This document shows, piece after piece, positions 9,901 through 17,783 of a stretch of DNA of 64,000 nt; the stretch's first letter is position 1, and each line of letters begins with the position of its first letter. The translations under genes and the position numbers were made by a program. Source of the stretch: Flavobacteriales bacterium (lineage in GTDB: Bacteria; Bacteroidota; Bacteroidia; Flavobacteriales_F; PHOS-HE28); the NCBI GenBank assembly GCA_016705545.1, contig JADIYA010000020.1:40007-104006 (forward strand). The letters run 5' to 3'. Under the pieces are notes generated by a model, which had not been told where the DNA came from, ran no database searches, and saw only the letters and a program-made list of their open reading frames with translations.

Positions 9901-12549
9901 CGCGAAGAAGAGGGTCGAGTACCCATCCGCGGGCACATGGAAATGGAATACGATTTCGCCGAGGATGTATTCACGGCGCGCGCGGAGATGTTCGTGGACG
10001 TAGGCCCGAACGTGGTCTACGGCCTCGGCGCCAACAAATCGGCTGGAGAGCTGGAACTCTACATCGGCCCGGAGAACTGGCACCTCTACATCGGAACGCC
10101 GCAAGCGCGCGTGGGCCTGCAATTCGTGGATCTCTTCTCCGGCAACTTCTATTTCATGGTGGGCGATGACATCCCCGGCGTCCCGGACCCCCCCGCCGCC
10201 CTTTTGGATGTGATGCCCGCCAGCTACCGGTCGCGACCAGACATCAGCAACGCCAGCGGCATCGCCTTCGGCGCCAGCGTTCCATTCGCGTCGCGCGGCG
10301 ACTTCCTCCTGTTCCGTTATGCGCTCAATGGCGATATCGGCTTCGATGTGCTCTTCCGCAGCTCCGAGGAGATGCAATGCGATGGCATCGATGATCCCGG
10401 CATCGGGCCTTTCTATGCGAATGGCCAGGTCTATGGCTACGTGAATGCCTCTGTGAGCCTCTATGTGGACGTCCGCTTCTTCTCCGGTGAGTACCACCTC
10501 TTCTCCATCGGCGTGTCGGGGCTCTTTCAATGCGGCTTCGCCAATCCGACCTGGGCGCGCGGGTTCGCACACGGCAACTATAGCATCCTGCACGGCGCCA
10601 TCAGCGGATCGGCCACGGTGCCCTTCTTCATCGGGGAGGCCTGCCTTCCGCCGGGCGGCGATGTCCTGGCCGGGCTGGATCCCATTGGCGACCTGGTGCC
10701 CCACCACCTCGAGGGGCTGCTCCCGACATGCTCCAACGCCGCTGTTTGCGGTGTGGATTGCGGAGCAGAGCCGGAAGCCATCTTCAACATGAAAGCGGAG
10801 ACTCCCTTCGAAGTGAAGGAGCAGCTATCCAACGGCAGCTTCAAGACGCACACGTTCAGGCTGCGTATCGAGACCTTCCGCTTGGCGAAGGCGAGCGGCA
10901 ATGTCACAGTTGCTTGCAGCAATCCTGAATTCAACAGCGCCAAGGACCGCATGAGCATGCGGCCCACCGCCTACCTCGCGCCCACCATTGAATACACCTG
11001 CACGCTGAAGGTGGCTGCGGAGAAGTTGGACGCGAATGGAATCTGGCAACCCGCGCGCAACACCGACGGCCAGGCCGTGACTTGGCAGAAGATCCACCGC
11101 TTCAAGACCAATACCGGGATAGAGGAGCTCCGTCCAGAGGATGTTGATGTCAGCTATCCCTTCTACCGACAGCGCTACTTGCTCCAGGATGAATGCCGGA
11201 GCGGCATCATCATCTGCAAGTCGGATATCAGCGATCAGCCGGTATTCAAGGCGCCTCCCGGCAGACGTCGTGTCTTCCGAGCGGTATTCATGCCCGTGAC
11301 GGGGGGAACACCCGTTGAGCGGACGGCACAGGTGACGCATGGCGGACAGACACGCATCGCATTCGCTATACCACCGCTGGTGAACAGCCGCACATACGCG
11401 CTGCGCATCGTCGCGCGCGACGAGATTGATCTGAGCACAATGGGCATCGCTGTTGGCAGCCCTGCCGCATCCGGGGGGGGCTCAACAAGCCCGTTCGCCG
11501 CACCCATCACAAGCGGCGTCGCTGTGGCGAGCGCTGGCAGCACCAGCCTCGCGAATGGCATGGTGCTCCTCCGCAGGCAAGTGCTACAGGGCTATACGCT
11601 GCGCGCTGATGAGCGAATCACCTACATCTATCACTTCCGCACCTCCGGATTCAGCACGCTCTCGGCCAAGCTGGCGTCACTTACGAATGCAGCGACGACG
11701 CGGACTTCCTCGGTCACGAATCCTGTGCAGGAATACCTGCTGCCCGCCTTCAGCGGTGAGCGGTTCGATGCGTACGACCTCGTTGGCTTCACCTACGGTT
11801 TGCAAGGCAGCATCACGCAGCCTCCCTTGATCACCGCTGTCGATGCGAATACGGACACCTGGATGAAGAACTGGGCGAAGCCCTTGATCTACGACTATTA
11901 TGCAGCGATCAAAGCAGCGAATTGCAGCGATGAGGACCTTGAGCGCAGCAGGACAGTGATCAGCAACGGGTTCTTCACGCGCACCATCATCAGCGACTCG
12001 CCGGATAACATCGGCATGCCTCCGTACCGCACGGTGGCCATCAACCCCTACTACACGCCTGATCCGCAGCTCGCCACTAGTGAGACAGCGCCATCTCCGC
12101 TGCCAATCGGCATTGGTGTGAACTCCAGCACAGCTGGCGGCACAGTAATTCCTACCCCGCTATACAAGGTAGGAACAGGGAAGCAGGTTGCGATGGATTA
12201 CGCACGCATGCAGACCATTACCACGGATGTGATCGCTACCTGCGGGCCCGTAAATCCCGTCGTTGATGGACAAGGAGAGGATATGGGTGGCATGCCCGAA
12301 CCCTTGCGCAGCAAGGTGCAAGCGTTCCAAGCCTCGAGTTACAAGCTGCTCTATAAGGGCAACTACGGATTGAAACTCACCTTCCGGCTTCCTCTGGCCT
12401 GTGGTGCATTCGTAGGCGAACCCGGCACCGTAGCGCCGACCGGCACCATTGGCACGCTCATCTACAATCACCCGACCGGGCCCAACCCGCCGATCGGCAT
12501 CTCTCCGACTGGGCCACTAGGACCTGGTTCGGGCACCATACAATATTGA
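6877..12549 (+). CDS. TANFOR-like giant surface protein, main part
   Basis: The remainder of the gene starting at 5603. The genuine frame is already open from about 6750 (EEQARHINIY onward), so ATG 6877 is only the first methionine after the frameshift. The joined protein would be about 2,315 residues. It contains further beta-rich modules, a long central part with repeated strand-turn patterns (residues ~300-1250 of this segment), several paired cysteines (CGVDCG, CRSGIIICKS) and an RxxFRAVF-like domain near the end. No T9SS sorting domain is visible at the C-terminus, which ends in a Pro/Gly-rich tail. It is followed 2 bases later by the fibronectin III gene. Surface location is inferred from the signal peptide and neighbours. 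Confidence 0.75.
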   Translation: MDARYGDVEGIFVSGMGKPKPQSPAPNAVIPKNGGDTLVSGFAPIRLRFQTAEPPMALRPPFPIRILYGSNAPTQTQGQAHERWRLEVSRSATMASPILTSSVELGPVQLLNDACDDNCFIDQFYKQDSVTFTPTDTGTYYWRVSWMKDPTSAVGETYHDGPVRMFRITGNPAPATPDEEPERPRECVTICRGARTPLEQQIPASTVIAGDTVKVGLFAMRVSQITWAGGSASGEGVIPVPFMNCPLRVSFTNVRINASKNLYDGEVLGLYDNESIVPAAWRTGGGLAAGFSPSAVENIDNYLNAAGRLVAQMSMNSPMGLPIGIATDVPGGRFTVGIVGMRFTDTVAVMNAMMSVPVPELGFNFGLGASEQVFHPDGVGCPERDALLYLVDDVRVGIGEDTLVVRSTRFEPGNYINVVDSGTFAAWDCRGFRALQLDAQWRFSSDHLREDMPNGDSGPSKIIASLKTRTGRGGFMGRVDFNKPFHIDGAEGWGFDVQEAWMDLASYANPPDMSFSAEVAQHVGLTDGSGAAVPAWRGFYLKRAMLRLPDQVKRFGSTERIAALVDDLAITGSQVTGSIKLASLILPDEGNLGGWSFSVDTLRLDIVMNSFHQAGMKGRMRTSVSPTLLDYSAIWQQSLSTSDHWIQFLIQPQDDLSVPFLFANINLEETSTVVATLGHAQLGSYAKATLNGSISITAPAAIPVSLSFADIEFENLWFGTQAPYTNIDSSAVFSLASPQKWMGSEEDDDMPTVPGGSAGGFPVSITRVTGERTTIDGKPAAGIAYDINLKLTGTTNIFIATTRVATLGVLNTSNIHQWGDHEMRLDSIGVTGGTGAVHIEGGLKWYRDSPTYGNGIKGGLRARFLNGKVDVEANAQFGTTGGNKYWYIDAMAAKQGGFNRPSAFTVYGFGGAAWYHMRRTSEPPGANAIMEQELANLQDPNFEPGLTVSGMTFVPDAGIGFGFKATVVFGDPSSGYAYNGDLSAGAQFASEGGIQSLFLEGDLFVMHKREEEGRVPIRGHMEMEYDFAEDVFTARAEMFVDVGPNVVYGLGANKSAGELELYIGPENWHLYIGTPQARVGLQFVDLFSGNFYFMVGDDIPGVPDPPAALLDVMPASYRSRPDISNASGIAFGASVPFASRGDFLLFRYALNGDIGFDVLFRSSEEMQCDGIDDPGIGPFYANGQVYGYVNASVSLYVDVRFFSGEYHLFSIGVSGLFQCGFANPTWARGFAHGNYSILHGAISGSATVPFFIGEACLPPGGDVLAGLDPIGDLVPHHLEGLLPTCSNAAVCGVDCGAEPEAIFNMKAETPFEVKEQLSNGSFKTHTFRLRIETFRLAKASGNVTVACSNPEFNSAKDRMSMRPTAYLAPTIEYTCTLKVAAEKLDANGIWQPARNTDGQAVTWQKIHRFKTNTGIEELRPEDVDVSYPFYRQRYLLQDECRSGIIICKSDISDQPVFKAPPGRRRVFRAVFMPVTGGTPVERTAQVTHGGQTRIAFAIPPLVNSRTYALRIVARDEIDLSTMGIAVGSPAASGGGSTSPFAAPITSGVAVASAGSTSLANGMVLLRRQVLQGYTLRADERITYIYHFRTSGFSTLSAKLASLTNAATTRTSSVTNPVQEYLLPAFSGERFDAYDLVGFTYGLQGSITQPPLITAVDANTDTWMKNWAKPLIYDYYAAIKAANCSDEDLERSRTVISNGFFTRTIISDSPDNIGMPPYRTVAINPYYTPDPQLATSETAPSPLPIGIGVNSSTAGGTVIPTPLYKVGTGKQVAMDYARMQTITTDVIATCGPVNPVVDGQGEDMGGMPEPLRSKVQAFQASSYKLLYKGNYGLKLTFRLPLACGAFVGEPGTVAPTGTIGTLIYNHPTGPNPPIGISPTGPLGPGSGTIQY

Positions 12550-12551
12550 CC

Positions 12552-14609
12552 ATGGTCCGCAACTCGATCATTCTCATAGCAGCCGCGCTGCTGGCAACCA
12601 GTGCGCAAGGCCAGAGCTTCCATACTATCGCCCGCAATACGGCCGATTCCGTAGTGCTGCGCTGGGCGCCAGCTAGCGTTGAAGCATGGCTCATGCACAA
12701 CACGTTCGGCTACCGCGTGGAGCGCCTTGAGATCACCCCGACGACCTCGCGGCGCTCGAAGGCCGAACGAATCGGGCCTGACAGCATCCGCCCGCTCCCG
12801 CTCGATGGCTTCATCGCGCGATTCCCCAAGGATCATCCTTCTGCCGGGGCCATGGCGCAGATGCTCCATGGGAATGGCGAACAGCTGCCCTCCGATGCGA
12901 ACAACATCATGGGCGCAGCGATAACGGCCGATGGGCAGCGCATGCGTTGGTCCGTCTGCCTCCTGCTCTCGGACCTGGATCCCGCAATGGCCCAAGCCGC
13001 CGGCCTGCGTTGCGTGGATCGCACGGCGAAACCTGGTGCCACCTACTTGTACCGTGTGATCGCCCTGCATCCTCAGCATGGCGACACCGCAATCGTTGGC
13101 GTGAACCGCGCCATGGTCGAGCCGCTGCCGGACGGTCCGGAACTGAGGGCCGAGGAACTGGAGCGCCGCGTGCAGATCGGCTGGCTCATGCCCTCAGGGC
13201 TCGCGGCCTTCAGCGGATACTGGGTGGAGCGATCGCCCGACGGTCGAACGTGGAGCCGCCTGCATCGCACGCCATTCGTGCCGTCTCGCGCCGAGGGCGA
13301 CAAAAGCGATTTCACCTGGTTCAACGACACTTCCCTCACGCGCAACTATCAGGCGCATCATTACCGGGTGCTGGGCATCACGCCCTTCGGCGAAGTGAGC
13401 GGATCAGGACCCACGACCATCGCCATGGGCAGGGACCGTACACCGCCAACAGCTCCGGTTCTGAAGGGCGCGAAGGACGAAAAGGGCAGGCTCGTGGTGC
13501 ATTGGGAACAATCCCAGAGCAGCGCTGATCTGCGCGGGTACCGTGTTGAAAAGGCCGTTGAAACCAATGGCGCTTACTGGTCATTGCACACCGATCTCCT
13601 TCCAATAGACGCGCGGAGCTTCACGGATACATCGCGCTTCTTGGCCGGCGGCAACCACTACCGGGTGGCGGCGCTGGACACGGCAGGCAATATCGCCTAT
13701 TCCATGAGCGGCTATGGCTTCCTCATGGACAGCATCGCACCCGCACCGCCTATTGGCCTGATCGGGTCAATCGATACCAGTGGCGTGGTCACTGTTCGTT
13801 GGCGGTTGGGCAAGGAACCGGACATCCTCGGCTACCGCGTGTTCTTCGCGAATGCCACGGACCATGAGTTCAACAACCAGAGCCCCGAACCCTTCGCGGA
13901 CACTGTCTTCACCGACACGCTGCAGATGAACACGCTCACCAAGCGCATCCATTACAAGGTGGTAGCCGTGGACCGCAACTACAACCACAGCCCGATGAGC
14001 ACCATGCTCACCCTCACTCGGCCCGACCTGATCCCGCCCGTAGCACCGGTGTTCAAGAACTATGTGGTGAGCGACACCGCCGTGGTGATCCACTTCATCC
14101 CCAGCAGCAGCAAGGATGTCGCGCGACACCGACTCATGCGCAAATCACCGGGTGAAGCATCGTGGAAAGAGGTGCTCCTGCTTACCGTGTCAGACAAGCA
14201 ACGCGTGTGGACCGACCGCGATGTGCGCGGACCGGCCCACTACAGCTATACCATGGTGGCGGTGGACAGCGCGGGCAATGCTTCAACAGAAGCGCTTCCG
14301 CTCGCCGTGCGCGTGCATGAGCGCCTGAAGCGTGCGGAGGTCACCGGAGTGAAGGCGTTGCGAATCGACGAACGCACCGTGCAGGTGAGTTGGAGCCAGC
14401 CGCCCGGTACCGTTCACCATTATCTGGTGCTTCGCGCCAAGGACGGTGGCGCGGCCATGCCCGTAGGCTCGGCGCCCGGCAGCTCATCATCGTTCGCAGA
14501 TATCCGACTTGCGGGCAAAGGCACGTACACCTACACCGTGCAGGCCGTGTACGACGATGGAGCGGCGTCCGCGGTATCGATCCGAAGCGCGCCTTTGGAT
14601 ATGCGCTGA
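12552..14609 (+). CDS. Fibronectin type III repeat protein, exported
   Basis: A 685-residue protein; ATG 12552 lies 2 bases after the previous stop, followed by a signal peptide (IILIAAALLATSAQGQ). Several fibronectin III domains follow, recognisable by the W-x-GYRVE/F strand pair: about residues 190-290, 300-390 (LRGYRVEKA), 395-490 (ILGYRVFFA), 490-590 and 595-685 (VHHYLVLRA). There is no C-terminal sorting signal. It ends the operon begun at 3890, so barrel, giant TANFOR-like protein and FN3 protein probably act together at the cell surface. No catalytic motif is visible; adhesion or assembly of a surface complex is the likely role (inference). Confidence 0.8.
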   Translation: MVRNSIILIAAALLATSAQGQSFHTIARNTADSVVLRWAPASVEAWLMHNTFGYRVERLEITPTTSRRSKAERIGPDSIRPLPLDGFIARFPKDHPSAGAMAQMLHGNGEQLPSDANNIMGAAITADGQRMRWSVCLLLSDLDPAMAQAAGLRCVDRTAKPGATYLYRVIALHPQHGDTAIVGVNRAMVEPLPDGPELRAEELERRVQIGWLMPSGLAAFSGYWVERSPDGRTWSRLHRTPFVPSRAEGDKSDFTWFNDTSLTRNYQAHHYRVLGITPFGEVSGSGPTTIAMGRDRTPPTAPVLKGAKDEKGRLVVHWEQSQSSADLRGYRVEKAVETNGAYWSLHTDLLPIDARSFTDTSRFLAGGNHYRVAALDTAGNIAYSMSGYGFLMDSIAPAPPIGLIGSIDTSGVVTVRWRLGKEPDILGYRVFFANATDHEFNNQSPEPFADTVFTDTLQMNTLTKRIHYKVVAVDRNYNHSPMSTMLTLTRPDLIPPVAPVFKNYVVSDTAVVIHFIPSSSKDVARHRLMRKSPGEASWKEVLLLTVSDKQRVWTDRDVRGPAHYSYTMVAVDSAGNASTEALPLAVRVHERLKRAEVTGVKALRIDERTVQVSWSQPPGTVHHYLVLRAKDGGAAMPVGSAPGSSSSFADIRLAGKGTYTYTVQAVYDDGAASAVSIRSAPLDMR

Positions 14610-14616
14610 GCGCGGC

Positions 14617-14664
14617 ATACTACCAACGTGGTATTGATGACCGCGAGCGAGCGGGGCTACTTCG
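14617..14664 (+). promoter_or_regulatory. Operator and -7-like promoter element, site C (upstream of the T9SS/collagen operon)
   Basis: An inverted repeat ATACTAC-CAAC-GTGGTAT with one mismatch lies at 14617-14634. GCTACTTCG (14656-14664) starts exactly 20 bases after GTGGTATT (14628-14635), the same geometry as sites A and B. The predicted start near 14671 leaves a leader of about 20 bases before ATG 14690. The -7-like element lies within a separate hairpin (AGCGAGCG 14646-14653 with CGCTCGCT 14663-14670), which may instead be the terminator of the upstream gene, so this site is slightly weaker evidence. Confidence 0.6.
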
Positions 14665-14689
14665 CTCGCTCCAAACCAACACCCCTGCC

Positions 14690-15160
14690 ATGCGCATCGT
14701 GCTTCTCCTCATTCCGCTTTCCGTACCACTTCTGGCCCGAACGCAAGACGTGGTGGCCACCGGCGGCGGGTACCACACCGGACCCGGCACTGCCATCTCC
14801 TACACCATCGGCGAGCCGGTGATCGCCACGGTGGGCAATGCCAGCACCACACTCACGCAGGGCTTCCAGCAGCCGTGGGCTGACATCAACACGATAGTGG
14901 ATGACGCCGCAACGGATGGACCAGGCATCAACGTGTATCCGAACCCTGTGCGCCACATCCTGCACATCGCCATGGAAGGCGCGCCCGATGGGCACCACTA
15001 TGTGCTGCACGATGCCGAGGGCAGGCAAGTCACCGATGGCCGCATCGCATGCACCATCACCGACCTCGACATGGAACCCACGCGAGCGGCAGCTACTACC
15101 CGCGCGTGCTGGGCCCGAACGACAACAGTCCGCGCCTTCAAAATCTTCGTCACCCACTAA
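14690..15160 (+). CDS. Small T9SS type A cargo protein
   Basis: A 156-residue protein. ATG 14690 opens a signal peptide (LLLIPLSVPLLARTQ). A GGGYHTGPGTAISYTIGEP module with TLTQGFQQP follows; this short beta domain is common in Bacteroidota just before a T9SS sorting domain. The C-terminus starts as a type A sorting domain (NVYPNPVRHILHI) but the stretch 15073-15137 reads as Arg/Ala/Thr-rich nonsense. In the next frame the same bases give SGSYYPRVLG, exactly what a sorting domain should contain, after which the original frame (FKIFVTH) resumes. Two compensating indels are therefore likely. It is 3 bases upstream of the collagen-like gene and below operator site C. Confidence 0.75.
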   Translation: MRIVLLLIPLSVPLLARTQDVVATGGGYHTGPGTAISYTIGEPVIATVGNASTTLTQGFQQPWADINTIVDDAATDGPGINVYPNPVRHILHIAMEGAPDGHHYVLHDAEGRQVTDGRIACTITDLDMEPTRAAATTRACWARTTTVRAFKIFVTH

Positions 15161-15163
15161 CCC

Positions 15164-16135
15164 ATGAAAAAGACACTCCTCCTCCTCACGGCCCTCGCGC
15201 TCTCCCTTGGCGCGCTCGCCCAAGTGCCGCAGCGCATTAGCTACCAAGCCATCCTGCGCGATGCCGGCGGTGCCATTCAGCCCAACACCAGCGCTACGCT
15301 CGGCCTCGCCGTGCTGCAAGGCAGCGCCGGTGGCCCTGTGGTGTACAATGAGAACCATGCGGTGACCACCAACGGCTTCGGCCTGGCCAACGTGCCGCTC
15401 GGCGGTGGCACCGTGGTGAGCGGCAACTTCGCTCAGATCGATTGGAGCGCAGGCCCCTACTTCGTGCGCACCAGCGTGAACGGTACGCCGCTCGGCACCT
15501 CACAATTGCTGAGCGTGCCATACGCGCTGTTTGCAGAACAGAGCAACACGCCTGGTCCGCAGGGCGAACAAGGCGAACCCGGGCCGCAAGGACCTCCCGG
15601 CGCCGACGGAACCGGCGTGACGATCCTTGGCTCGCTCACCAACGTGAACCAATTGCCTACCGGTGGAGAACCCGGTGATGCCTACTTGGTGAATGGCAGC
15701 CTCTACGTTTGGAGCGAGACCACGAACGACTGGGAGAACGTCGGTTCCATTCAGGGTCCAGCCGGTGCAACCGGTCCGGCAGGTGCTGATGGGCGCACGA
15801 TCCTGAACGGCGCGAGCAATCCCGCAGCGGGTACAGGTTCGAATGGCGACTTCTACATCAACACCGCCACCAACACGCTTTTCGGCCCGAAGACCGGCGG
15901 CGTATGGGGAAGCGGCACATCCTTGATTGGACCAATCGGCCCCCAAGGCCTTACTGGACCACAGGGCATTGCAGGGCCCGCAGGCGCAACAGGCAGCACC
16001 GGGCCACAAGGTGCGCAAGGTGTACAGGGGCCTGTGGGTGCTACAGGGCCGCAAGGTCCTGCTGGTGCAGATGGAACAGGCGTGACGATCCTTGGAACAC
16101 TGCTCAATGAAGGACAGCTCCCGGGAACAGGGTGA
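15164..16135 (+). CDS. Collagen-like fibre protein with S74 chaperone, N-terminal part (frameshifted)
   Basis: First part of a gene of about 1,190 codons running to 18742 with two frame breaks. A signal peptide (LLLLTALALSLGALAQ) precedes a beta domain (ISYQAILRDAGG to LLSVPYALFAEQ) found at the N-terminus of many Bacteroidota collagen-repeat proteins. Gly-X-Y collagen stretches follow (PGPQGEQGEPGPQG), alternating with a small beta module (DAYLVNGSLYVWSETTNDW, DGRTILNG to FYINTATNTLFGPKTGG). The frame breaks at 16130-16132, where one extra G converts GTGDPGDAY into GTG-stop. Restoring it makes the sequence parallel the earlier copy of the same module. It is the second gene of the operon under site C. 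Confidence 0.75.
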   Translation: MKKTLLLLTALALSLGALAQVPQRISYQAILRDAGGAIQPNTSATLGLAVLQGSAGGPVVYNENHAVTTNGFGLANVPLGGGTVVSGNFAQIDWSAGPYFVRTSVNGTPLGTSQLLSVPYALFAEQSNTPGPQGEQGEPGPQGPPGADGTGVTILGSLTNVNQLPTGGEPGDAYLVNGSLYVWSETTNDWENVGSIQGPAGATGPAGADGRTILNGASNPAAGTGSNGDFYINTATNTLFGPKTGGVWGSGTSLIGPIGPQGLTGPQGIAGPAGATGSTGPQGAQGVQGPVGATGPQGPAGADGTGVTILGTLLNEGQLPGTG

Positions 16136-17783
16136 TCCGGGCGACGCCTACCTGATCAATGGCAGCCTCTATGTGTGGAGCGCGACCACGAATGATTGGG
16201 AGAATGTCGGGTCCATACAAGGCCCTGCCGGGCCACAAGGCCCGCAAGGAGTGGCCGGCCCCACAGGTGCAACGGGACCGCAGGGGGCTACTGGTCCGCA
16301 AGGCGCAACAGGAGCAACAGGACCGCAAGGTGTGCCGGGCACCAACGGAACCAACGGGATCAACGGAACGAACGGTACCAATGGCGCGGATGGCCGCACC
16401 GTGCTGAATGGAACAAGCAACCCAACCGGTGGCACGGGTGCCAACGGCGACTTCTACATCAACACCAGCACGAGCAACATCTTCGGGCCGAAGACCGCCG
16501 GCGTTTGGGGTGCTGGCGTACCGTTGATCGGACCGCAAGGTCCGCAAGGGGCAACAGGTGCTACAGGCGCAACCGGGCCGCAGGGCACTCAAGGCCCGCA
16601 AGGTGTGCCGGGCACCAACGGAACCAACGGGATCAACGGAACGAACGGTACCAATGGCGCGGATGGCCGCACCGTGCTGAATGGAACAAGCAACCCAACC
16701 GGTGGCACGGGTGCCAACGGCGACTTCTACATCAACACCAGCACGAGCAACATCTTCGGGCCAAAGACCGCCGGCGTTTGGGGCGCAGGCGTACCACTGA
16801 TCGGACCTCAAGGTCCGCAAGGGGCAACAGGCGCCACCGGGCCGCAGGGCACGCAAGGTCCACAAGGTGTACCAGGCACCAACGGAACGAACGGTACGAA
16901 TGGCACCAATGGTGCGGACGGCCGCACCGTGCTCAGCGGCGCAGGCAACCCTACAGCGGGCATCGGCGTGAATGGCGACTTCTACATCAACACCAGCACG
17001 AGCAACATCTTCGGGCCGAAGACCGCCGGCGTTTGGGGCGCAGGCGTACCGCTGATCGGACCACAAGGGGCAACTGGCGCCACGGGTGCGACTGGCGCAA
17101 CAGGCCCACAAGGCGTTCCTGGAACCAATGGCACGAACGGGACCAACGGTCTCAACGGCAAGACCGTATTGAATGGCGCTGCGGATCCGACTGGCGGAAC
17201 GGGCACTGATGGGGATTTCTACATCAACACCACCACGGACTTCATTTTCGGGCCGAAGACCGCTGGGGCGTGGGGAGCGGGCACTTCATTGGTAGGACCG
17301 CAAGGACCTGCAGGTGGTGGAAGCGGTTGGCTGCTCACGGGTAATGCTGGGATCAACCCTGCCACGAACTTCTTGGGCACCACCGATGCACAACCACTGA
17401 ATTTCCGGATGAATAACATCACATCCGGAACCATCAATAACATAACACGCAACACAGCACTGGGTTCCTTCACACTCGACGCCTCGCCAACCGGGAACTG
17501 GAATTCCGCTATCGGATACGAAGCGCTCCGCTTCCTTACCACCGGAGCCTTCAACGCAGCCATTGGCGCACGTGCCCTGAAAGCGAATACAACCGGATAT
17601 GATAATTCTGCGATGGGCACTGAGGCGATGACCTCGAATACCACTGGCTACCGGAATGCCGCCTTCGGCGCGGCTTCTCTCTATCTGAACACGACGGGAT
17701 TCTACAATACTGCGGCTGGTGTGTATGCGCTATTCGAGAACTCCTCTGGCTTCTCCAACGTCGCTCCGGCGTCTCTGCCATGA
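16092..17783 (+). CDS. Collagen-like fibre protein, middle part
   Basis: Continuation of the gene from 15164; genuine coding in this frame begins near 16131, so the ATG at 16092 is not a real start. It holds tandem modules, each a Gly-X-Y collagen stretch (GPQGATGATGPQG, GTNGTNGTNG) plus a beta unit (RTVLNGTSNPTGGTG, GDFYINTST, GPKTAGVWGAG). After 17330 it changes to repeats of the trimeric-autotransporter-head kind (AIGYEALRF, AIGARALKA, AMGTEAMTS, AFGAASLYL). The frame breaks again near 17763, where a one-base loss turns NVAIGVSAMKN into NVAPASLP-stop. The protein most likely forms a trimeric stalk on the cell surface (inference from module types). Confidence 0.75.
   Translation: MEHCSMKDSSREQGDPGDAYLINGSLYVWSATTNDWENVGSIQGPAGPQGPQGVAGPTGATGPQGATGPQGATGATGPQGVPGTNGTNGINGTNGTNGADGRTVLNGTSNPTGGTGANGDFYINTSTSNIFGPKTAGVWGAGVPLIGPQGPQGATGATGATGPQGTQGPQGVPGTNGTNGINGTNGTNGADGRTVLNGTSNPTGGTGANGDFYINTSTSNIFGPKTAGVWGAGVPLIGPQGPQGATGATGPQGTQGPQGVPGTNGTNGTNGTNGADGRTVLSGAGNPTAGIGVNGDFYINTSTSNIFGPKTAGVWGAGVPLIGPQGATGATGATGATGPQGVPGTNGTNGTNGLNGKTVLNGAADPTGGTGTDGDFYINTTTDFIFGPKTAGAWGAGTSLVGPQGPAGGGSGWLLTGNAGINPATNFLGTTDAQPLNFRMNNITSGTINNITRNTALGSFTLDASPTGNWNSAIGYEALRFLTTGAFNAAIGARALKANTTGYDNSAMGTEAMTSNTTGYRNAAFGAASLYLNTTGFYNTAAGVYALFENSSGFSNVAPASLP
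16380..17330 (+). repeat. Tandem collagen/beta modules, about 255-273 bp each
   Basis: The block beginning GGATGGCCGCACCGTGCTGA recurs at 16388, 16661 and 16916, giving periods of 273 and 255 bases, with a more diverged copy near 17152. Differences in length come from the number of Gly-X-Y and Gly-Thr-Asn triplets. The first two copies are almost identical, pointing to recent duplication. Confidence 0.85.
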
